A DNA stretch of 64,000 bases from Bacteroidales bacterium (GTDB taxonomy: Bacteria; Bacteroidota; Bacteroidia; Bacteroidales; Marinilabiliaceae). Made by a program: the position numbers and the translations under genes. Each line of letters begins with the position of its first letter. Positions within the stretch are counted from its first letter, which is position 1. The stretch spans positions 62,001-126,000 of the forward strand of contig QKJP01000066.1 in the NCBI GenBank assembly GCA_003249255.1, in the 5' to 3' direction. Positions 54,563-63,965 of the stretch are shown here, piece after piece. The notes under the pieces were generated by a model, which saw nothing but the letters and a program-made list of their open reading frames with translations, was not told the origin of the DNA and made no database searches.

Positions 54563-57127
54563 ATGATCGACGGAGAAAAAATTATTAAAATTAACATTGA
54601 GGAGGAGATGAAATCCGCCTACATTGATTATTCAATGTCGGTAATTGTTTCTCGTGCCCTTCCTGATGTTAGAGATGGGATGAAGCCGGTACACCGCCGT
54701 GTTTTGTATGGTATGAATGAGTTAGGTTTGAATGCCAATAAACCTTATAAGAAGTCTGCCAGAATTGTAGGAGAGGTGCTGGGTAAATTTCACCCCCATG
54801 GTGACTCTTCTGTATATTTTGCTATGGTTCGTATGGCTCAGGAATGGTCCTTGCGTTATCCATTAGTGGATGGTCAAGGTAACTTTGGTTCAGTAGATGG
54901 GGATAGCCCTGCCGCTATGCGTTATACTGAGGCTAGAATGAATAAGTTAGCTGAAGAGATGCTGTATGATATTGATAAAAATACAGTAGATTATCAAACT
55001 AACTTTGATGATTCATTGAAAGAGCCTACTGTACTTCCTGCTCGTATTCCAAACTTATTGGTTAACGGTGCATCTGGTATTGCAGTTGGTATGGCAACCA
55101 ATATGCCACCTCATAATTTAACAGACGTTATTTCTGCTACCATTGCCTATATTGATAACAATGACATTGAAATTGATGAGCTAGTTGATATTGTAAAAGC
55201 TCCTGATTTTCCAACAGGAGGAAGTATTTATGGTTATCAAGGTGTTAAGGATGCTTATGCTACCGGAAAAGGTCGTGTAGTAATCCGCGCAAAAACAGAA
55301 ATCGAAACGGATGCGAATGGTCGTGAAAAGATCATAGTAACAGAAATTCCATACTTAGTTAATAAAGCAGAATTAATCATTAAGATTGCAGAGCTTGTTA
55401 ACGAAAAGAAAATTGAGGGGATTTCAAATGTTAATGATGAGTCTGACCGCCAAGGCATGCGCATTGTGGTTGATCTTAAGCGCGATGCTATTGCCAATGT
55501 AGTTTTAAATCACTTATTTAAATATACAGCTTTACAAACTTCTTTTGGTGTAAATAACATTGCACTGGTAAATGGAAGACCAAAGTTACTTAACCTTAAA
55601 GAGCTAATTCATTATTTTGTTGAGCATCGCCATGATGTAATAATACGCCGTACTCAATTTGAATTAGACCAGGCTGAAAAGCGAGCTCACATCCTTGAAG
55701 GATTAATCATTGCGAGTGATAACATTGATGAAGTAATTGCAATAATCAGGGCAGCTCAAACACCGGATGAAGCTCGTGAGAAGTTAATTGAGCGATTTGA
55801 ATTATCAGAAATTCAAGCTCGTGCAATTGTAGAAATGCGTTTACGTCAGTTAACAGGACTGGAGCAAGATAAGTTACGTGCTGAATATGATGAGCTCATT
55901 AAAGAAATTGCACGCTTGAAGGATATTTTAGCAAGAGTTGAGTTAAGAATGGAGATTATCAAAGATGAATTAGTCGAAGTTCAAGGCAAATATGGAGATG
56001 AGCGTAAAACAGATATTGTTTACAGTTCAGAAGAATTTAATCCGGAAGACTTTTATGCTGATGATGAGATGATTATTACCATCTCTCACATGGGTTATAT
56101 CAAGCGTACGCCTCTAGTCGAATTTAAAACTCAAAATAGAGGAGGAGTTGGCTCTAAAGGATCAACAACTCGTGATGAAGACTTTATCGAACATATTTAT
56201 CCGGCATCAATGCATAACACCATGTTGTTCTTTACAACAAAAGGGCGTTGTTTTTGGTTAAAAGTGTACGAAATTCCGGAAGGTTCGAAGAATTCAAAAG
56301 GTCGTGCAATTCAGAATATGCTGAACATTGATTCGGATGATAAAGTTAAAGCATTTATAAAAGTTAAGAAGCTGAATGATGAGGATTATGTCAATTCTCA
56401 TTACATTGTGATGGGTACTAAAAAAGGTATCATCAAAAAATCATCATTGAAAGATTACAGTCGCCCACGCCAAAATGGAGTGAATGCAATTACCGTTAAA
56501 GAAAATGATGAATTGATTCAGGCTAGATTAACAAATGGTCATAACGAAATTTTGTTAGCTTCACGTAGTGGTCGTGCAATCCGCTTCAACGAAGAAAAAG
56601 TACGTTGTATTGGTCGAACTGGTGCCGGTGTACGTGGTATCATGATTGATACAGACAAGGATGAAGTGGTTGGTATGGTTTGTGTTAAAGATCAGGAAAC
56701 TGAAGATATATTGGTTGTATCTGAAAAAGGGTTTGGAAAACGTTCTAAGGTTGATGAATATCGCGTAACAAACCGTGGTGGTAAAGGTGTGAAAGCCATG
56801 AAACTTTCGGATAAAACCGGGGATTTAATTGCCATTAAGAGTGTTACTGATGATTACGATTTAATGATCATTAACCGTTCCGGAATTACCATTCGACTTG
56901 CTGTCAGTGACCTTAGAACAACAGGTAGAGCTACTCAAGGGGTAAGAGTTATTAATTTGGATAAAAAGCAAGATGAAATTGCTTCTGTAACAAAGGTTAC
57001 TTCAGAAAAGTCTTTAGAAGAAGAAAATTTTGGTCTCGAAGATGATTCAGATGATCAAGTAACCAACGGAGCATCACATGATGCACCACAATTATCTGAT
57101 GAAAATCAAGAAAATAACGAAGATTAA
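54563..57127 (+). CDS. gyrA: DNA gyrase subunit A
   Basis: An 854-residue GyrA. The catalytic tyrosine is in [10 protein letters not shown]; the quinolone-determining segment is [17 protein letters not shown], with Ser retained at the E. coli 83 position, Ser at 84 and Phe at 87 as in other Bacteroidota. The C-terminal beta-pinwheel has repeats such as [19 protein letters not shown], preceded by [10 protein letters not shown], the QRRGGRG-like gyrase box equivalent, and the tail is acidic. It introduces negative supercoils together with GyrB, not present here. A TPR gene follows 23 bases later. Confidence 0.97.
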   Translation: MIDGEKIIKINIEEEMKSAYIDYSMSVIVSRALPDVRDGMKPVHRRVLYGMNELGLNANKPYKKSARIVGEVLGKFHPHGDSSVYFAMVRMAQEWSLRYPLVDGQGNFGSVDGDSPAAMRYTEARMNKLAEEMLYDIDKNTVDYQTNFDDSLKEPTVLPARIPNLLVNGASGIAVGMATNMPPHNLTDVISATIAYIDNNDIEIDELVDIVKAPDFPTGGSIYGYQGVKDAYATGKGRVVIRAKTEIETDANGREKIIVTEIPYLVNKAELIIKIAELVNEKKIEGISNVNDESDRQGMRIVVDLKRDAIANVVLNHLFKYTALQTSFGVNNIALVNGRPKLLNLKELIHYFVEHRHDVIIRRTQFELDQAEKRAHILEGLIIASDNIDEVIAIIRAAQTPDEAREKLIERFELSEIQARAIVEMRLRQLTGLEQDKLRAEYDELIKEIARLKDILARVELRMEIIKDELVEVQGKYGDERKTDIVYSSEEFNPEDFYADDEMIITISHMGYIKRTPLVEFKTQNRGGVGSKGSTTRDEDFIEHIYPASMHNTMLFFTTKGRCFWLKVYEIPEGSKNSKGRAIQNMLNIDSDDKVKAFIKVKKLNDEDYVNSHYIVMGTKKGIIKKSSLKDYSRPRQNGVNAITVKENDELIQARLTNGHNEILLASRSGRAIRFNEEKVRCIGRTGAGVRGIMIDTDKDEVVGMVCVKDQETEDILVVSEKGFGKRSKVDEYRVTNRGGKGVKAMKLSDKTGDLIAIKSVTDDYDLMIINRSGITIRLAVSDLRTTGRATQGVRVINLDKKQDEIASVTKVTSEKSLEEENFGLEDDSDDQVTNGASHDAPQLSDENQENNED

Positions 57128-57150
57128 GGATAAATATTAAACAAACTGAA

Positions 57151-58338
57151 ATGAAAAAATTATCATTAGTAGCTGCAATACTAACATGTACTTTTGCAGC
57201 TTCAGCACAAAAAGGAAAAGTGAACCTTGCTAATGCATCATTAAACGAAAATGATTTGCCAACAGCAAAAACTATGATTGATGAGGCATTAAGTAACGAG
57301 AAATCAATTTCATGGCCTAAAACTTATGTGGTTGCAGGTAAAATTTATGCACAACTTCAAGCGACCGGAAAAGATGAAGAAGGTTTAAAGAAAGCCATTG
57401 AATACTTTGCCAAAGCTGAAGAATTAGATGCCAAAGGTGATGAAAAAGGAAAAAATATAGGCAAATATCAAAAAGATATTAAAACTGGATACACTTTCTT
57501 AAAACCATCATTGGTGAATGCAGGAGCTGATGCTTTCAATAATAAGAATTTTGAAGGGGCTTTATTTGCATTTGAAAATGTGATCAGAATCAATGAACTA
57601 GAAATGTTTAAAGCAGATAACTTACCGGTAGATACTGCCTATATTTATAATGCTGCATTAGCTGCGTATAATGCAGAGAATTGGGCAAAAGCTGATGTTT
57701 TCTTTAATAAAGCTTTAGCGTATAAATATGGTGGTGGTGATGTTATTTTACTTTTAAACCAAGTTTATAGCAACCAAAAAGATTCTAGCAAAATTGAAGC
57801 AAATTTAAATAAAGGATTAACTCTATTTCCTGAGGATAGCCGTATTTTAACTTATTTAATTCAGTATTACTTAGACAATGGAAATGCTGAATCAGCCATT
57901 AAGTACATTCAAACAGCAATAGAAAAAGAGCCTACAAATTCTCTATACTACAGTGCTTTAGGTGAATTGTATGAGAAACTTGATAAACAAAAAGCTGTAG
58001 AAAGTTATCAAAAAGCTTTAGAGATTAATCCAACACATTTTGGAAGTTTATATAATCTTGGTGCATTGTATTTTAATATGGGTGTTGAGCTACAAAATGT
58101 TGCTAACGACAAAAAAAGTGATAAAGAGTACCAAGCCGGAATGGTATTAGCAAATGCAGAATGGAAAAAGTCAATTCCTTATATGGAAAAAGCTTTAGAG
58201 GCTGCTACTAAAACAGAAGAAAAATTAGCTGTATTAGATATCCTTAAAGGTTTATATTATCGCTTTATGAAAGAAAGTGGTTACAAAGGAAAATATGATT
58301 CAGTTGTGAAGCAAATTGAAACTTTAAAAGCACTATAG
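57151..58338 (+). CDS. Secreted TPR protein downstream of gyrA
   Basis: A 395-residue periplasmic protein with signal peptide (1-19, ending AASAQ) and several TPR units, e.g. AGADAFNNKNFEGALFAFENVIRI, LLNQVYSNQKDSSKIEANL, YYSALGELYEKLDKQKAVESYQKALEINP and FGSLYNLGALYFNMGVEL. TPR proteins act as protein-binding scaffolds; the partner is unknown. It lies 23 bases after gyrA, as in other Bacteroidota, so the two are probably one transcript, ending at the terminator at 58351-58383. Confidence 0.88.
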   Translation: MKKLSLVAAILTCTFAASAQKGKVNLANASLNENDLPTAKTMIDEALSNEKSISWPKTYVVAGKIYAQLQATGKDEEGLKKAIEYFAKAEELDAKGDEKGKNIGKYQKDIKTGYTFLKPSLVNAGADAFNNKNFEGALFAFENVIRINELEMFKADNLPVDTAYIYNAALAAYNAENWAKADVFFNKALAYKYGGGDVILLLNQVYSNQKDSSKIEANLNKGLTLFPEDSRILTYLIQYYLDNGNAESAIKYIQTAIEKEPTNSLYYSALGELYEKLDKQKAVESYQKALEINPTHFGSLYNLGALYFNMGVELQNVANDKKSDKEYQAGMVLANAEWKKSIPYMEKALEAATKTEEKLAVLDILKGLYYRFMKESGYKGKYDSVVKQIETLKAL

Positions 58339-58350
58339 TTTTTAGTATTG

Positions 58351-58383
58351 TAAAGCCAGGTAGATCAATTTACCTGGTTTTAT
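58351..58383 (+). terminator. Terminator after the gyrA-TPR unit
   Basis: CCAGGTA pairs with TACCTGG (58356-58377 overall), with T-rich sequence following. Confidence 0.8.
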
Positions 58384-58619
58384 AAAACATACTAAATTAA
58401 ACATAATATCAATTATAAGACATTTAATTGTGTTGTAATATAGTATATAAATTAACATAATTTAGCGCGCAAATTTCGAATATATAATCTGATTTCATAT
58501 TTTTCCCGGATATAACAAAGCTGTGAAACTGTTGGTCGATATATCAATGATGAGAGATTAAAAAATTGTCACTGATAATTTATGGTCTAATGCTATGGTT
58601 CCGAATTATTGATACAAGT

Positions 58620-58845
58620 GCTGGTAAGACATGAACCGTCAGGAAAATCGCTTTTATGACAAGATAAACACGATTGACAAGATTTTTTCTAAAAAAAACA
58701 TTGCTGTAATCTTATTAATCAGGTAAAACCTGTCAAAGAAAAACATGTGGTTAGCCACTATCTTCTGCAAGAAATGTTAAAAGCTAAATGCCTGCTTGAA
58801 CCGTTATAACATTCCAGAAACCAAAAATGTGTTACTAAAATTAAG
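58620..58845 (-). repeat. Dispersed degenerate repeat, copy 2
   Basis: The reverse complement aligns with 40560-40730: TTTTAACATTTCTTGC, CTAACCACATG, TTTGACAGG, AAAAATCTTGTCAATC, CTTGTCATAAAAGCGATTTT. The copies differ by many substitutions and small indels. The rest of the gap 58384-58898 shows no gene. Confidence 0.65.
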
Positions 58846-58898
58846 AATATAATAACGGCCCATAAAATCAATAGGTCCCAAACTGTAATTGCAGATTA

Positions 58899-60242
58899 TT
58901 AAAAAATGACTTGAGGTCTCTTATGTGAGGAAGCAATTGTTTTGTCTAAATCAAATAAATTATCGTTTGGCCAATTATTAACTTTCGAAAGCCCTTGATC
59001 CATTGTTCTCGAAATTTCTCTGGCTAATTTCGGACCTTTCCAATTGCCAGTATTTGTTAAAACAACGTATGATACACCATTGTTTTTACGTACCATAATT
59101 GCAGAGGTACCAGCTAAAGTTCCTGTTCTATACCATCCATCACTGCCAATATTACGCCATCCTAATGGGCTATAGCCGGGTTTATTATCTGTCATGGTGG
59201 CAACGCTTTCCTCACTTAACAGATCCGGAAAAGTATCAAAGCCATCGAGAGAAAGTAAGATTTTCATTAAATCAGTTGATGAGGCAATCCATCCTCCTGC
59301 TGCACCAAGAGATTTCATGTCATTACCACCATAAGTTCGTAATACTTGTTCGCCTGATCCTGAATAATCGTCTACAAAAAATGTGTTTTCAGGTTCGTAA
59401 TATTTCACTTCATTCTTTGCTCGCTCAAACAGATGGCTACCTCCTATTTGCATGTCATAAATGCCTAGTGGATAAAGTATATTTTCTTGAATATAAGTCT
59501 CATAAGGCATGTTTGTATACTTTTCAATAACCTCTCCAAGTATCATAAAGCCTAAATTAGAATAACAAGATGCTGTTCCTGGACGAAAATGAAGTCTTTT
59601 TTTAAGCACAAATTGAATAATATCTTCATTTGAAACAGGAAGCTCTTTTCGTAATGAGTTTGCAATTACAATTGGCATAAACATCTGGTCACCCCACCGA
59701 GTTGTCCAACCTCCACTATGGTTTAAAAGATGGTGAATTGTGATCTCTTCTACTTCCTCATCTCTGTAATTAAGGTAAATAGAATCGTTTAAAATGCCAT
59801 CAGGTCCAAAAACTTTTGCATCCAAATTTAAACCTTCTTCTTCTACCAGTTTCATTATTCCTGCAGCTGTTATTAGTTTAGAAATACTGGCGACTCTAAA
59901 TAAATGATGTGGTGATACTTCTTGATCTTGTTCTCTGTCTGAAAAACCAAAGCCTTTGGCATAAACCAACTTTCCATCCTTGGCAATTGCTACAGATGCA
60001 CCTGCAACTTTTTCACGAGAAAGAAATCTGTTAATTTGCTTTTCGAGATAAGCAAATTCCTCATTGTCAGATATGTAATTTGGTAAATGAAAGGATTGTA
60101 AAGCGTTTTTCGGAGGTGTAAAATCACTCCCAAAAGAATTTGTTATAGGTGTAAAAAGTTCAACCATACTCAGTATCGTTAAACCTGCAAAAAAGACAAT
60201 TAAAGTCTTCCCCAGTAAGCGCATGGATGTATAAGTTCCCAT
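58899..60242 (-). CDS. Serine hydrolase, beta-lactamase class C / esterase family
   Basis: A protein of about 447 residues with an N-terminal membrane anchor or signal (KTLIVFFAGLTILSMVELF). The serine hydrolase domain has the SxxK motif in VASISKLITAAG, the YxN motif in CYSNLGFMILGEVIE and the KTG-like region near SDGWYRTGTLAGTSAIM. It belongs to the class C beta-lactamase/D-aminopeptidase/esterase family; substrates range from peptidoglycan fragments to esters and beta-lactams. Three starts are possible (60269, 60242, 60224); the shorter ones place the hydrophobic segment nearer the N-terminus. Confidence 0.87.
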   Translation of the reverse strand: MGTYTSMRLLGKTLIVFFAGLTILSMVELFTPITNSFGSDFTPPKNALQSFHLPNYISDNEEFAYLEKQINRFLSREKVAGASVAIAKDGKLVYAKGFGFSDREQDQEVSPHHLFRVASISKLITAAGIMKLVEEEGLNLDAKVFGPDGILNDSIYLNYRDEEVEEITIHHLLNHSGGWTTRWGDQMFMPIVIANSLRKELPVSNEDIIQFVLKKRLHFRPGTASCYSNLGFMILGEVIEKYTNMPYETYIQENILYPLGIYDMQIGGSHLFERAKNEVKYYEPENTFFVDDYSGSGEQVLRTYGGNDMKSLGAAGGWIASSTDLMKILLSLDGFDTFPDLLSEESVATMTDNKPGYSPLGWRNIGSDGWYRTGTLAGTSAIMVRKNNGVSYVVLTNTGNWKGPKLAREISRTMDQGLSKVNNWPNDNLFDLDKTIASSHKRPQVIF

Positions 60243-60368
60243 AGGCTGCAAAAATAAGGCTTTTAACAAAAAATAAAAGAATTTATCGCTAAAATTTATA
60301 AGGGTAATAAGAGTATACTGTATTATTTAGAATGAGTTACATAAAATCACCAGGTTTTTAAATCAACC

Positions 60369-61574
60369 CTAGACTTTTTTAATTAAATGATTTGTAATGA
60401 GTTTTTTAGCCGGATTTGAAAAGATTAATAAGCGTTGTAATAAGATCAGACAAAGTGGTAATGTCATTTGTGGAATATCCTGAACCTTAAATAAGTACAA
60501 GGCAATAAAAGCTAAAATACCCATAAGATGAGCTATTATTAAATTCTGAAAAAAAGAAGAACTGAATTTTCGATATGGTACAAATACAAAGATCAAGATG
60601 CTTGGAAAAGACCATAATAAGTTCAAGTTATTTTGTGTCGCCTCATGCAAGGTGAAAAAAGATAAAAACAAGATTAAAATACCTGCAAGACCAATTATAA
60701 ATAATAATAGGCGGTCAAAAATAAATAAAGCCATTGAGGCTTTGAACTTGATGTTTAAAAGAGTAATTACTGAGAATAACATAAATAATCCCCAAACCAC
60801 CTTTGCCGGATTTTGTGGATTACGATTGCACTTAGAGGGTTGAAACTCATACAACGTATGCTTTGATTTGACTAATGGAGTTGTTTTACCATCTTTTATA
60901 TACTGTGAGATCGAAAAGTAATACATCAGATAGTCAGGTAAAAACATCTGTTCTTGAACTTTGGTTATTTCATCACTCGGTAAGCCAATTAGTAAATCTT
61001 GTCCATCTTTAATCCAGACATTATTATATAAATATTCATGGATTAAACTTCTAAACGTCCTATTATCATGTGTTTTACCATTGTAAACTATTTCTCCATC
61101 AATAACTTTGTATACAATATCCCGAATGCGCGTAGCACAATTGTCAAAGAAAAAATCATATCTGTAATATTTATTTTCAGGCTGGTAGTTTTCAAGCAAT
61201 AAATTGAATAATCGTTGTTTTTGAGAACTATCCAAATTCAATTGTTGCTCATATACACTTCTGTTTTCGTGAAAATAAGTTCTCATAAAAGAGTTGAACT
61301 TCGAAGCAGAAAGCATGTATTTTAAGTTACCGTTCAAAAATTTCAAATAAAAATTTGGCGTATTGAAATCAAATGTACCATAGTTAAATACCACATCCGT
61401 ATTGCTTATTGAATCTTTTACCCTAATTGCACTATGGCCATATATACTATATAACTCTGTACCTGGCGAACATGTGATAACTGATATTTCAGCACTGTTA
61501 CTTAAATTGCTTGAAAATGCAAATGAATAAATATTACCGATTAGAAGGAACAGGATGATGAAATAGAAGCGCAT
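60369..61574 (-). CDS. DUF4105 membrane protein
   Basis: A 401-residue protein with a signal peptide and a DUF4105 domain (about 25-220): ISVITCSPGTELYSIYGHSAIRVKD, VFNYGTFDFNTPNFYLKFLNG and DFFFDNCATRIRDIVYKVI. The Cys and His residues in GTELYSIYGHSA and FDNCATR resemble a papain-like catalytic pair, so the domain may be a cysteine hydrolase (inference). The C-terminal half has four or five membrane helices. Function unknown. Confidence 0.85.
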   Translation of the reverse strand: MRFYFIILFLLIGNIYSFAFSSNLSNSAEISVITCSPGTELYSIYGHSAIRVKDSISNTDVVFNYGTFDFNTPNFYLKFLNGNLKYMLSASKFNSFMRTYFHENRSVYEQQLNLDSSQKQRLFNLLLENYQPENKYYRYDFFFDNCATRIRDIVYKVIDGEIVYNGKTHDNRTFRSLIHEYLYNNVWIKDGQDLLIGLPSDEITKVQEQMFLPDYLMYYFSISQYIKDGKTTPLVKSKHTLYEFQPSKCNRNPQNPAKVVWGLFMLFSVITLLNIKFKASMALFIFDRLLLFIIGLAGILILFLSFFTLHEATQNNLNLLWSFPSILIFVFVPYRKFSSSFFQNLIIAHLMGILAFIALYLFKVQDIPQMTLPLCLILLQRLLIFSNPAKKLITNHLIKKV

Positions 61575-61759
61575 TTTTTTTTGATGAATATAGCACTATT
61601 TATGTAATCTCTAAAGCAATTTATCCAGCAAAATAGAGTACTTCACTCTAAGAGCACTGTTATTGGGTTGTGAGATATTGTGTTATACCCTATCGGTAAA
61701 TATCAAATAATAAACTAATTTGTACACTGACACTTTATCTAATTGACTCATTACTAAAC

Positions 61760-62044
61760 TCATTCTCCAAAAAATGCAAGCATATTTCTCTGTAAAATAG
61801 TTGAAAAATGAATGTGCTGAAATCGCAATGATAAGTTCTCTCTAAATGTATTCCATGTTAATGTGGAATATTGTTTTCTTTCTGTTTTTACCATAAAAGT
61901 AGATTTCAACTTGCCTATCGATTTCTGAATTTTCTCTTTAGCAATTGTTTTGTTAGGAGCTTCATAAAAATAGCTTGGATCGTAAAATAACATCATAAAC
62001 CATTCTGTTAGCTGTTCAATCAAATTATTACTTAATTTTTCCAT
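61760..62044 (-). CDS. Hypothetical protein
   Basis: A 94-residue protein, helical, with no known motif (LSNNLIEQLTEWFMMLFYDPSYFYEAPN). It is divergent from the unrecognised gene at 62274 and shares the 229-base region that carries an inverted repeat. Codon use is like that of the neighbours. It may be a real small gene; it may also be a chance frame. Confidence 0.5.
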   Translation of the reverse strand: MEKLSNNLIEQLTEWFMMLFYDPSYFYEAPNKTIAKEKIQKSIGKLKSTFMVKTERKQYSTLTWNTFRENLSLRFQHIHFSTILQRNMLAFFGE

Positions 62045-62192
62045 TAAAGTGAAGTTTAAAAGTTACTTAATTTGTTAGGAATTGATTTCCCTTCTTTTGA
62101 TTTGATAATTCAAAACTAGATATATATATCATTGGTAAAAAGGATTTTAAGTAGAATGTTAATCTTAATTAAAGTACTTAATATTGGAAATT

Positions 62193-62249
62193 TTAAAATT
62201 AAGCACTTAAAAAATTTACTTAATAAATAGTATATTTGCTTAATTTTAA
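62193..62249 (+). promoter_or_regulatory. Promoter with flanking inverted repeat upstream of an unrecognised gene
   Basis: TATATTTG at 62231-62238 is an exact -7 box, 35 bases before the ATG. It lies between perfect 12-base inverted arms, TTAAAATTAAGC (62193-62204) and GCTTAATTTTAA (62238-62249). ACTTAA/CTTAAT motifs are repeated around it. This could be an operator for autoregulation. Confidence 0.5.
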
Positions 62250-62273
62250 GTTCTTTTTGTTTTCTTAATTTTT

Positions 62274-63413
62274 ATGAGTCTTAATAATCAATATTCACCA
62301 GTTGGAAGTCATTTACTTAGTAAGTGGTTTTCTCTTTTCCCTGGAATTGAGCGTATCGTAGCTTTTATATCCGGGGATGGTGATGAGTATTATGTAGGCA
62401 TTGAACGGCTTGTTCGTCTTGGCAAAGAGAAAGAGTTATTGTTTGATATTGATGATCATCTAATTAAAAATATGCAATCGTTTATAAATCAGAGTTCTGA
62501 TTATAAATGGTTAAATCCGCGTAACTTGCCCTTTTCAAATGAATTTTCATTTACGAAAAATCAATTGGATTTATTTAGCGAAAATGAAAATAATGTATTG
62601 TTGGTTAGAACTAAATATGGCAAGTTTCAAAAAACAGATTTGTATTTCATTTATTTTAATAATGATTACAGTGCTTTTGGTTTAACCGAAAAAGAAACTA
62701 GTATTAATACAAGTCAAAAAGTAGTAATTGGTCAATTGGCATCTCGGTTTTCAAAATTGCAAATAGATGACTTTTTAAAGGCAGAAGAAAAATTCAATGG
62801 GTTCAAAACAAGAACAAAATTGCTTTTGGATAGTTATCAAAACTCAAAAACATCAGAAAATGATGAATTATTAAAATGGAAGAAAACTTGGTTACAAGAT
62901 TATCTCCTTGAATTATCTGAATTAAACTCTGTTAATTATGTTATATTTCCAGATGCAGAAAAATTTGTTCTTGATCTAAAACTTGGGTTAAAAGAAATTA
63001 AAGAACTTTTAAAAGAAACCATAGATTACATTTGTGAATTGCATTCTGTTTCGTTTGGTGGTGATGTTTACATAAGACAACAATACTTTAATCTTGATAT
63101 CATCAATACACAACCTGAAGAAAAGCACGAGATCTCTATAAAATCGCTCTCTAGAGATGAAAAAGCAAGGGATTTATTAAATAGACTTGAAGCTTCGGCC
63201 ACACAATTATATCATAAAGGGGAATCATTAACCGGGAAAAAGGTGGGCGATCACTTGGAAAATAAAATCTCAGCCCCTGCAATTTCTGATGCTTTAAAGA
63301 ATTATCGTAAACGAGCAATCCAATTATTGGAGGAGAATCCTAATGAATGGCCTATAATTCGCCATCATTTTAAACCGGTAAAAAATTTATTAGAAAAAAA
63401 ATATTCAGGCTAA
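62274..63413 (+). CDS. Unrecognised protein with a helical C-terminal domain
   Basis: A 379-residue soluble protein. Residues 1-140 are alpha/beta (FPGIERIVAFISGDGDEYYVGIERLVRLGKE, NNVLLVRTKYGKFQKTDLYFIYFNND). The middle is helical. The last 90 residues (SRDEKARDLLNRLEASATQLYHKGESLTGKKVGDHLENKISAPAISDALKNYRKRAIQLL) are basic and helical and look like a DNA-binding helix-turn-helix region, though no family is recognised. The flanking inverted repeat would fit a self-regulating regulator. Function not known. Confidence 0.65.
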   Translation: MSLNNQYSPVGSHLLSKWFSLFPGIERIVAFISGDGDEYYVGIERLVRLGKEKELLFDIDDHLIKNMQSFINQSSDYKWLNPRNLPFSNEFSFTKNQLDLFSENENNVLLVRTKYGKFQKTDLYFIYFNNDYSAFGLTEKETSINTSQKVVIGQLASRFSKLQIDDFLKAEEKFNGFKTRTKLLLDSYQNSKTSENDELLKWKKTWLQDYLLELSELNSVNYVIFPDAEKFVLDLKLGLKEIKELLKETIDYICELHSVSFGGDVYIRQQYFNLDIINTQPEEKHEISIKSLSRDEKARDLLNRLEASATQLYHKGESLTGKKVGDHLENKISAPAISDALKNYRKRAIQLLEENPNEWPIIRHHFKPVKNLLEKKYSG

Positions 63414-63478
63414 AGTTTTGAAATACAAATTTATAATCGATGCTTTTGATGCTGGATTACTCTTGTGGCAAAGATAAA

Positions 63479-63510
63479 TTTGGTAAATAGAAATACATGC
63501 TCTATATTTG
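63479..63510 (+). promoter_or_regulatory. Promoter of the first tRNA-Lys
   Basis: TTTG at 63479-63482, 20 bases, TATATTTG at 63503-63510: an exact consensus match. The following 20 bases to the tRNA are almost identical to those before the second copy. Confidence 0.8.
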
Positions 63511-63530
63511 CACCCGCAAACGCAAAGGAT

Positions 63531-63606
63531 GATTCAGTAGCTCAGCTGGTAGAGCACATCCCTTTTAAGGATGGGGTCCTGGGTTCGAACCCCAGCTGAA
63601 TCACCA
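63531..63606 (+). tRNA. tRNA-Lys (UUU)
   Basis: A complete 76-base tRNA with encoded CCA. The acceptor arms are GATTCAG/CTGAATC, the anticodon loop CTTTTAA (anticodon TTT) sits on a CATCC/GGATG stem, and the T arm is CTGGG-TTCGAAC-CCCAG. It decodes AAA/AAG. Confidence 0.97.
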
Positions 63607-63612
63607 AATAAG

Positions 63613-63643
63613 AAGACTTTAGGCAACTAAAGTCTTTTTTTTT
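63613..63643 (+). terminator. Terminator after the first tRNA-Lys
   Basis: AGACTTTAG pairs with CTAAAGTCT around a GCAA loop, followed by a long T run. Confidence 0.9.
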
Positions 63644-63913
63644 ACCTCAAAAATTTCAACTTGCTTTTTCTAAGCGTCATTTTTTTTCTTGATCCATTTT
63701 CTTTCATAAGCCTCTTTTGATAATATTTAAAAATTAGTTTGCTAACTAACCTTAGAGTTGGTATTCTTGGTTTATTTATGCGTATGATTTATTTAATTGC
63801 TAATATAGAGACGAAAATATTTTATTAAATAGATTTTTTTATAATGTTTAGTTACTGATAATCATTTGATTATTCATTATTAATAATAAAGATGAATTTA
63901 AATTCAAATTTTA
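63644..63913. other. Spacer between the two tRNA-Lys genes
   Basis: AT-rich spacer with no gene or fold recognised. The duplicated unit, promoter -7 box plus tRNA, restarts at about 63932. Confidence 0.5.
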
Positions 63914-63945
63914 TTTGTAGAACCGAAAACAATGCTCTATATTTG
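63914..63945 (+). promoter_or_regulatory. Promoter of the second tRNA-Lys
   Basis: TTTG at 63914-63917, 20 bases, TATATTTG at 63938-63945, the same architecture as for the first copy. Confidence 0.75.
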
Positions 63946-63965
63946 CACCTGCAAACGCAAAGGAT

